From Planctomycetales bacterium 4484_123 (GTDB taxonomy: Bacteria; Planctomycetota; Phycisphaerae; SM23-33), in assembly GCA_002049885.1 (NCBI GenBank), contig MVCS01000022.1, forward strand, positions 1-10,282: a stretch of DNA of 10,282 bases. The letters are read 5' to 3'. Position numbers and translations under genes: made by a program. Under the pieces are notes generated by a model that saw nothing but the letters and a program-made list of their open reading frames with translations, searched no databases and was not told the DNA's origin. Below, piece by piece: positions 6,341-10,282 of this stretch. The number at the start of each line of letters is the position of its first letter. Position 1 is the first letter of the stretch.

Positions 6341-9277
6341 ATGGCCAGGAAGACTCGGACAACCCGGGGCGATGCGAGTCGGTCGAAACGGCCGGCGAAT
6401 CGCACTGGCGCGCTGGCCGCAATGGCCATGGAGGATGCCGGGCCTGCGGCCCCTGGGCGTGGCGAGGGAAGGGCCATCGTCATCCTGGGGGCCAAGGAAC
6501 ACAACCTTCAGGGAATCGACGTCCGCATCCCGCGGGGCAAGCTGGTGGTGATCACCGGCTTGAGCGGCTCGGGCAAGAGCTCACTGGCCTTCGACACGAT
6601 CTACGCGGAGGGGCAGCGCAAGTACGTCGAGAGCCTCTCGGCCTACGCCCGGCAGTTCCTCGAACAGCTCCAGAAGCCCGACGTGGAACACATCGAGGGC
6701 CTGCCGCCCACCATCGCCATCGAGCAGCGCTCCGGTGGGGCCAACCCCCGCTCCACGGTGGCCACCACCACCGAAATCTACGACTATCTCCGCCTGCTCT
6801 TTGCCCGGGTGGGCCGGCCGCACTGCTGGTTCTGTGGCCGGCCGATTACCTCCCAGACGGTTTCCCAGATGGTCGATGCCATCTTCCAACTGCCGGAGGG
6901 TGTGCGCTTCATGGTGCTGGCCCCGGTCGTGCGCGGGCAAAAGGGCCAGCACGCCGAGTTGCTGCGGCACGTGCAGCACGAGGGCTTTGTGCGCGTCCGT
7001 ATCGACGGGACCATGTACGACCTGCGCGACGTCCCGGCGATGGACAAGAACCGCAAGCACGACATCGACGTGGTGGTGGACCGGCTGATCCTGAAGCCCT
7101 CCGTGAAGGTTCGCCTCAGCGACAGCATCGAGGTGGCCCTTGGCCTGGCCGAGGGGCTGGTGACAATTTCTTACGAGGCGGTCGGCCAGGACGGTCAAGC
7201 ACGCTGGCAGGACCTGATCTTCAGCGCCACATTTGCCTGCCCGGAGCACCCCCGGGCCAACCTGGAGGAGCTTTCCCCCAGGATGTTCAGTTTCAATTCG
7301 CCCTACGGTGCCTGTGACGATTGCGATGGACTGGGCACGATACTGGAGTTCGACCCTGATTTGATTGTGCCGGACCCGTCCAAGAGCCTGGCCGAGGGGG
7401 CGGTGGATGCCTGGCGACACGGCGGCCGGCGGATGAACATCTTTTACAATCGCATGATCCGCCGGTTCTGCCAGACCTTCAACGTGGACCCCTACACGCC
7501 CTACGAGAAGCTTCCCGCGGCCACACGCCGGGTGCTGATGTACGGCAAGCACGATGGGCGGAAGCAGTTCGAGGGGGTCATTCCCAACCTGGAGCGCCGC
7601 TGGAACAACACCGACAGTGAGTACGTCAAGCGCCGCCTGCACAGCTACCTTTCCGAGCAGCCCTGTCGTTCCTGCCAGGGCGCACGGCTAAGGCCGGCCT
7701 CTCTGGCGGTCACCGTCGCCGGCCGGAACATCCGCGACGTGACCGCCATGAGCATCTCCGAGGCCCGCCGCTGGTTCGAGACGCTGGAGCTTGACGTCGA
7801 GCGCGCCCAGATCGCCGAACAGGTGCTGCGCGAGATCCGGCAGCGCCTGGCCTTCATGGAGAGCGTGGGCCTGGGCTACATCACCCTGGACCGCGCCAGT
7901 GCCACTCTCAGCGGCGGAGAGGCCCAGCGCATTCGCCTGGCCACCCAGGTCGGCAGCGGGCTGGTGGGCGTCTGCTACGTGCTGGACGAGCCCACCATCG
8001 GCCTGCACCAGCGCGACAACCAACGGCTCATCGCCACCCTGCGGCGCCTCCGCGACATGGACAACACCGTCCTTGTGGTGGAGCACGACCCGGAGACCAT
8101 CCACGCCGCCGACCACGTCATAGACATGGGCCCCGGCGCGGGCCGGCATGGCGGGCGCGTTGTCGTCCAGGGGACGCTGGCTGATGTCATGGCCTGCCCC
8201 GAGTCCATCACCGGCAAGTACCTTTCGGGCGTCCTGAAGATCGAAACCCCCTCGCAGCGGCGGCCCCTGTCCCTCCGCCGGGCTATCGAGCTCCGCGGCT
8301 GCCGGGAGAACAACCTCAAGGACCTCGACGTGAAGTTTCCCCTCGGCGGCATCGTCTGCGTTACCGGCGTCAGCGGCTCCGGCAAGAGTACGCTGGTCAA
8401 CCAGACGCTGCTGCGGGCCCTGCGCCGCCGGTTGTATTCCTCGCGCGACAAGCCCGGCGAATTCGACCGGATCCTCGGCACGGGCCAGGTCGACAAGGTC
8501 ATCGAAATCAACCAGGCCCCGATTGGCCGGACGCCGCGCTCCAACCCGGCCACCTATACGGGCGTCTTTGACCTCATCCGCCAACTGTTCGCCCGCACCC
8601 GCGAGGCCAAGATCCGCGGGTACAAGCCGGGGCGGTTCAGCTTCAACGTCCGCGGCGGCCGGTGCGAGGCCTGCCAGGGCCAGGGCACCAAGAAGATAGA
8701 GATGCACTTCCTGCCGGACGTGTACGTCACCTGCGCCGAGTGCAAGGGTGCCCGCTACAACCGCGAGACGCTGGAGATCCGCTACCGCGGCAAGAGCATC
8801 GCCGACATACTGAGGATGCGGGTCGAAGAGGCCCTGGCCTTCTTCGAGAACTTCCCCAAGATCCGCCAGCTCCTGCGGGCACTGTACGACGTGGGGCTGG
8901 GCTACGTGGAGCTGGGCCAGTCCTCCACCACGCTCTCCGGCGGCGAGGCCCAGCGCGTGAAGCTGGCCACCGAGTTGGGAAAGACCGCCACCGGGCATAC
9001 CCTCTACGTGCTGGACGAGCCCACCACGGGACTGCACTTCGCCGATATCCACTCGCTGCTGAACGTGCTGAATCGCCTGGCCGACATGGGCAACACCATC
9101 ATCGTCATCGAGCACAACATGGACGTGATCAAGTGTGCCGACTGGATCATCGACCTGGGCCCCGAGGGCGGCGAGGCGGGCGGTCGGATCGTGGCCCAGG
9201 GCACGCCGGAGGACATCGCCCGCTGCCCCCAAAGCTACACCGGCCAGTTCCTGCGAGAACACCTCGAGGTGGCCTAG
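6341..9277 (+). CDS. uvrA: Excinuclease ABC subunit A (UvrA)
   Basis: Damage-recognition ATPase of nucleotide excision repair; the UvrA dimer loads UvrB on damaged DNA in the cytoplasm. With this start it has 978 residues, slightly above the usual 940-960. ABC module I has Walker A GLSGSGKSS at 73-81 and signature LSGGEAQR from 523, followed by YVLDEPTIGLHQRDN. Module II has Walker A GVSGSGKST at 676-684 and LSGGEAQR from 865, then YVLDEPTTGLHFADI. The C-terminal zinc finger is C775, C778, C798, C801 (CX2C-X19-CX2C). The first zinc site reads C300, H303, C325, C328, with His in place of one Cys. The start is uncertain: ATG at 6341 gives a basic tail of about 45 residues before IVILGAKEHNL, while ATG at 6422 or 6428 would give a more usual N-terminus. 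None has a clear ribosome site. No uvrB or uvrC is nearby. The identity is certain. Confidence 0.97.
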   Translation: MARKTRTTRGDASRSKRPANRTGALAAMAMEDAGPAAPGRGEGRAIVILGAKEHNLQGIDVRIPRGKLVVITGLSGSGKSSLAFDTIYAEGQRKYVESLSAYARQFLEQLQKPDVEHIEGLPPTIAIEQRSGGANPRSTVATTTEIYDYLRLLFARVGRPHCWFCGRPITSQTVSQMVDAIFQLPEGVRFMVLAPVVRGQKGQHAELLRHVQHEGFVRVRIDGTMYDLRDVPAMDKNRKHDIDVVVDRLILKPSVKVRLSDSIEVALGLAEGLVTISYEAVGQDGQARWQDLIFSATFACPEHPRANLEELSPRMFSFNSPYGACDDCDGLGTILEFDPDLIVPDPSKSLAEGAVDAWRHGGRRMNIFYNRMIRRFCQTFNVDPYTPYEKLPAATRRVLMYGKHDGRKQFEGVIPNLERRWNNTDSEYVKRRLHSYLSEQPCRSCQGARLRPASLAVTVAGRNIRDVTAMSISEARRWFETLELDVERAQIAEQVLREIRQRLAFMESVGLGYITLDRASATLSGGEAQRIRLATQVGSGLVGVCYVLDEPTIGLHQRDNQRLIATLRRLRDMDNTVLVVEHDPETIHAADHVIDMGPGAGRHGGRVVVQGTLADVMACPESITGKYLSGVLKIETPSQRRPLSLRRAIELRGCRENNLKDLDVKFPLGGIVCVTGVSGSGKSTLVNQTLLRALRRRLYSSRDKPGEFDRILGTGQVDKVIEINQAPIGRTPRSNPATYTGVFDLIRQLFARTREAKIRGYKPGRFSFNVRGGRCEACQGQGTKKIEMHFLPDVYVTCAECKGARYNRETLEIRYRGKSIADILRMRVEEALAFFENFPKIRQLLRALYDVGLGYVELGQSSTTLSGGEAQRVKLATELGKTATGHTLYVLDEPTTGLHFADIHSLLNVLNRLADMGNTIIVIEHNMDVIKCADWIIDLGPEGGEAGGRIVAQGTPEDIARCPQSYTGQFLREHLEVA

Positions 9278-9289
9278 CCGGGAACCAGC

Positions 9290-9302
9290 CGGCGATCCGC
9301 CG
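9290..9302. terminator. Small hairpin between convergent genes
   Basis: CGGCG, ATC, CGCCG form a 5-bp stem in the 31-nt gap between uvrA and the reductase gene, which converge here. It would fold in transcripts from both strands, but it is short and has no T-tract. Confidence 0.25.
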
Positions 9303-9308
9303 TCCGAT

Positions 9309-10241
9309 TCACAGCGAAAGGGCGTTGCGGATGGCGAAGTAGTCCTCGCGCTCGATGCTCTTGCCCATGGCCCCGGCGGCGTCTTCGATCTGTTGAGGGG
9401 TCTTGATGCCCACGATGGCGCAGTGCACCGCCGGGTGGGCCAGCGTCGCCGCCAGCACCAGTTGCGGAATGGTCAGCGAGTACTTCTCGGCGATGGGGCC
9501 AAGGCCCTTTACCGCCGCGGTGATCTTCTTGAACCGCTCGCCCTGGAACATCGGCACCTTCGCCCGGTGGTCGTCGAAGCTCTCGGTGCCGTCGTACTTG
9601 CCGCTCAGCAGGCCCATCGCCAGCGAACTGTACACCAACACGCCGATGTCCTCGGCCTGGCAGTAGGGCAGCAGGTCGTCTTCGATGTCGCGCTGGAGCA
9701 GGTTGTACCGGGGCTGGAGGGTCGCGTAGTCGCCGCAGCGCCGTGCCAGCCGGAGCTGCTCCACGGTGAAGTTGCTGACCCCGTAGCAGCGGATTTTGCC
9801 CGCCTGCTTGAGTTTCTCCAGGACCTCGGTGGTCTCCTCGATGGGCGTCAGCGGGTCGAAGGCGTGAAGCTGGTACAGGTCGATGTAGTCCATCTTCAGC
9901 CGACGCAGCGAACAGTCGCACTCCTCCAGGATGTACTTGCCGGAGAGGTCCGGGTGGCGGTGGCCGTCCTCGTAGAAGTGGTGGTACACCTTGGTGGCCA
10001 CGACGATCTGGTCGCGGGGCAGGTCGGCCAGCGCCTCGCCCATGACGCTCTCGCTGAGTCCGTCGCCGTAGGCGTCGGCGGTGTCGTAGAAGTTCACGCC
10101 CACCTCGAAGGCCCGGCGCATGGCGGCCGCCACCTGCTCGGTGGGCACGGGGCCCCAGCAGCGTGGAGAAAGCTGCCAGGAGCCATAGCAGATTGGCGAT
10201 ACCTGGAGTTCACTCCGTCCAAGTCTGACACGATGTGCCAT
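9309..10241 (-). CDS. Aldo/keto reductase family oxidoreductase
   Basis: Soluble NAD(P)H-dependent oxidoreductase with a (beta/alpha)8 barrel; 310 residues, normal for the family. The tetrad is complete: Asp 53 and Tyr 58 in FYDTADAYGDG, Lys 84 in VVATKVYH, and His 126 in DYIDLYQLHAFD. Other family signatures are KIRCYGVSNF at 149-158 and the cofactor-phosphate region IVGIKTPQQIEDAAGA at 276-291. The start is ATG at 10241, with AAGGA at 10250-10254 on the minus strand 8 nt upstream. It converges on uvrA and is not part of the pilus unit. The substrate cannot be told from sequence: many such reductases act on sugars or small carbonyls. The MAHRVRLGRSELQVSPICYG start fits the broad bacterial aldo/keto reductase type, as does CDCSLRRLKMDYIDLYQLH. 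Confidence 0.94.
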   Translation of the reverse strand: MAHRVRLGRSELQVSPICYGSWQLSPRCWGPVPTEQVAAAMRRAFEVGVNFYDTADAYGDGLSESVMGEALADLPRDQIVVATKVYHHFYEDGHRHPDLSGKYILEECDCSLRRLKMDYIDLYQLHAFDPLTPIEETTEVLEKLKQAGKIRCYGVSNFTVEQLRLARRCGDYATLQPRYNLLQRDIEDDLLPYCQAEDIGVLVYSSLAMGLLSGKYDGTESFDDHRAKVPMFQGERFKKITAAVKGLGPIAEKYSLTIPQLVLAATLAHPAVHCAIVGIKTPQQIEDAAGAMGKSIEREDYFAIRNALSL

Positions 10242-10273
10242 CGGGCCGTTCCTTTCTTCCTCGGGACCGGCCC

Positions 10274-10279
10274 AGTATA
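10274..10279 (-). promoter_or_regulatory. Possible -10 element for the aldo/keto reductase gene
   Basis: Read on the minus strand this is TATACT, five of six matches to a sigma-70 -10 box, about 32 nt before the ATG. The -35 box would lie beyond the window edge, so it cannot be judged. Confidence 0.4.
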
Positions 10280-10282
10280 GGC

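Noticed and set aside
7688..9262. Open frame of 524 codons on the minus strand, opposite uvrA
   Set aside because: It mirrors conserved UvrA coding with low-complexity composition and no recognisable domain or ribosome site.
9135..10280. Open frame of 381 codons on the plus strand across the uvrA end and the reductase gene
   Set aside because: It opposes an intact aldo/keto reductase with a complete catalytic tetrad, and its translation shows no recognisable family.
1..10282. CRISPR array, tRNA, rRNA, insertion sequence or phage remnants
   Set aside because: No regularly spaced direct repeats outside the coding solenoid, no RNA gene pattern and no transposase or integrase reading was seen on either strand.

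Overview
The window is a gene-dense, high-GC bacterial segment, close to fully coding, with Shine-Dalgarno sites ahead of most genes. It carries a type IV pilus assembly cluster, a full-length uvrA and a convergent aldo/keto reductase. The style of the prepilins suggests Planctomycetota or a similar lineage: long arginine-containing leaders, a PilX-like N-terminus joined to a GN-repeat domain, and an acidic PilV-like protein. That placement is a judgement from memory of such proteins and was not tested.

Region 1 (1-6196, plus strand) is one tight transcription unit of six genes. Gaps are 25, 12 and 28 nt, followed by a 4-nt ATGA overlap and a 3-nt gap. The order is pilB/gspE-type extension ATPase (5' end outside the window), pilT retraction ATPase, pilC/gspF-type inner-membrane platform, then three prepilin-like genes: PilV/GspI-like, PilX-like with a repeat domain, and PilW/GspJ-like. 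An ordinary extension/retraction ATPase pair beside PilC points to a retractable type IV pilus rather than a pure type II secretion system. The three prepilins look like the minor pilins that prime or cap the fibre. No major pilin, prepilin peptidase, secretin or PilMNOP genes are in the window.

Region 2 (6197-6340) is a 144-nt gap with a strong GC hairpin just after the pilus genes, then a locally AT-richer stretch that could hold the uvrA promoter. Region 3 (6341-9277) is uvrA, the nucleotide excision repair damage-recognition ATPase, with both ABC modules intact. Region 4 (9309-10241, minus strand) is a complete aldo/keto reductase with the full catalytic tetrad. It converges on uvrA across 31 nt, and a -10-like box lies at the window edge upstream of it.

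The least ordinary item is the middle prepilin-like gene (4250-5632). A PilX-type membrane anchor is followed by about nine [hydrophobic]-x-Gly-Asn repeats that look like turns of a beta-solenoid, including a 22-codon DNA-level repeat near the end. The rest is conserved housekeeping or pilus machinery. I see no evidence for a wholly new system here.
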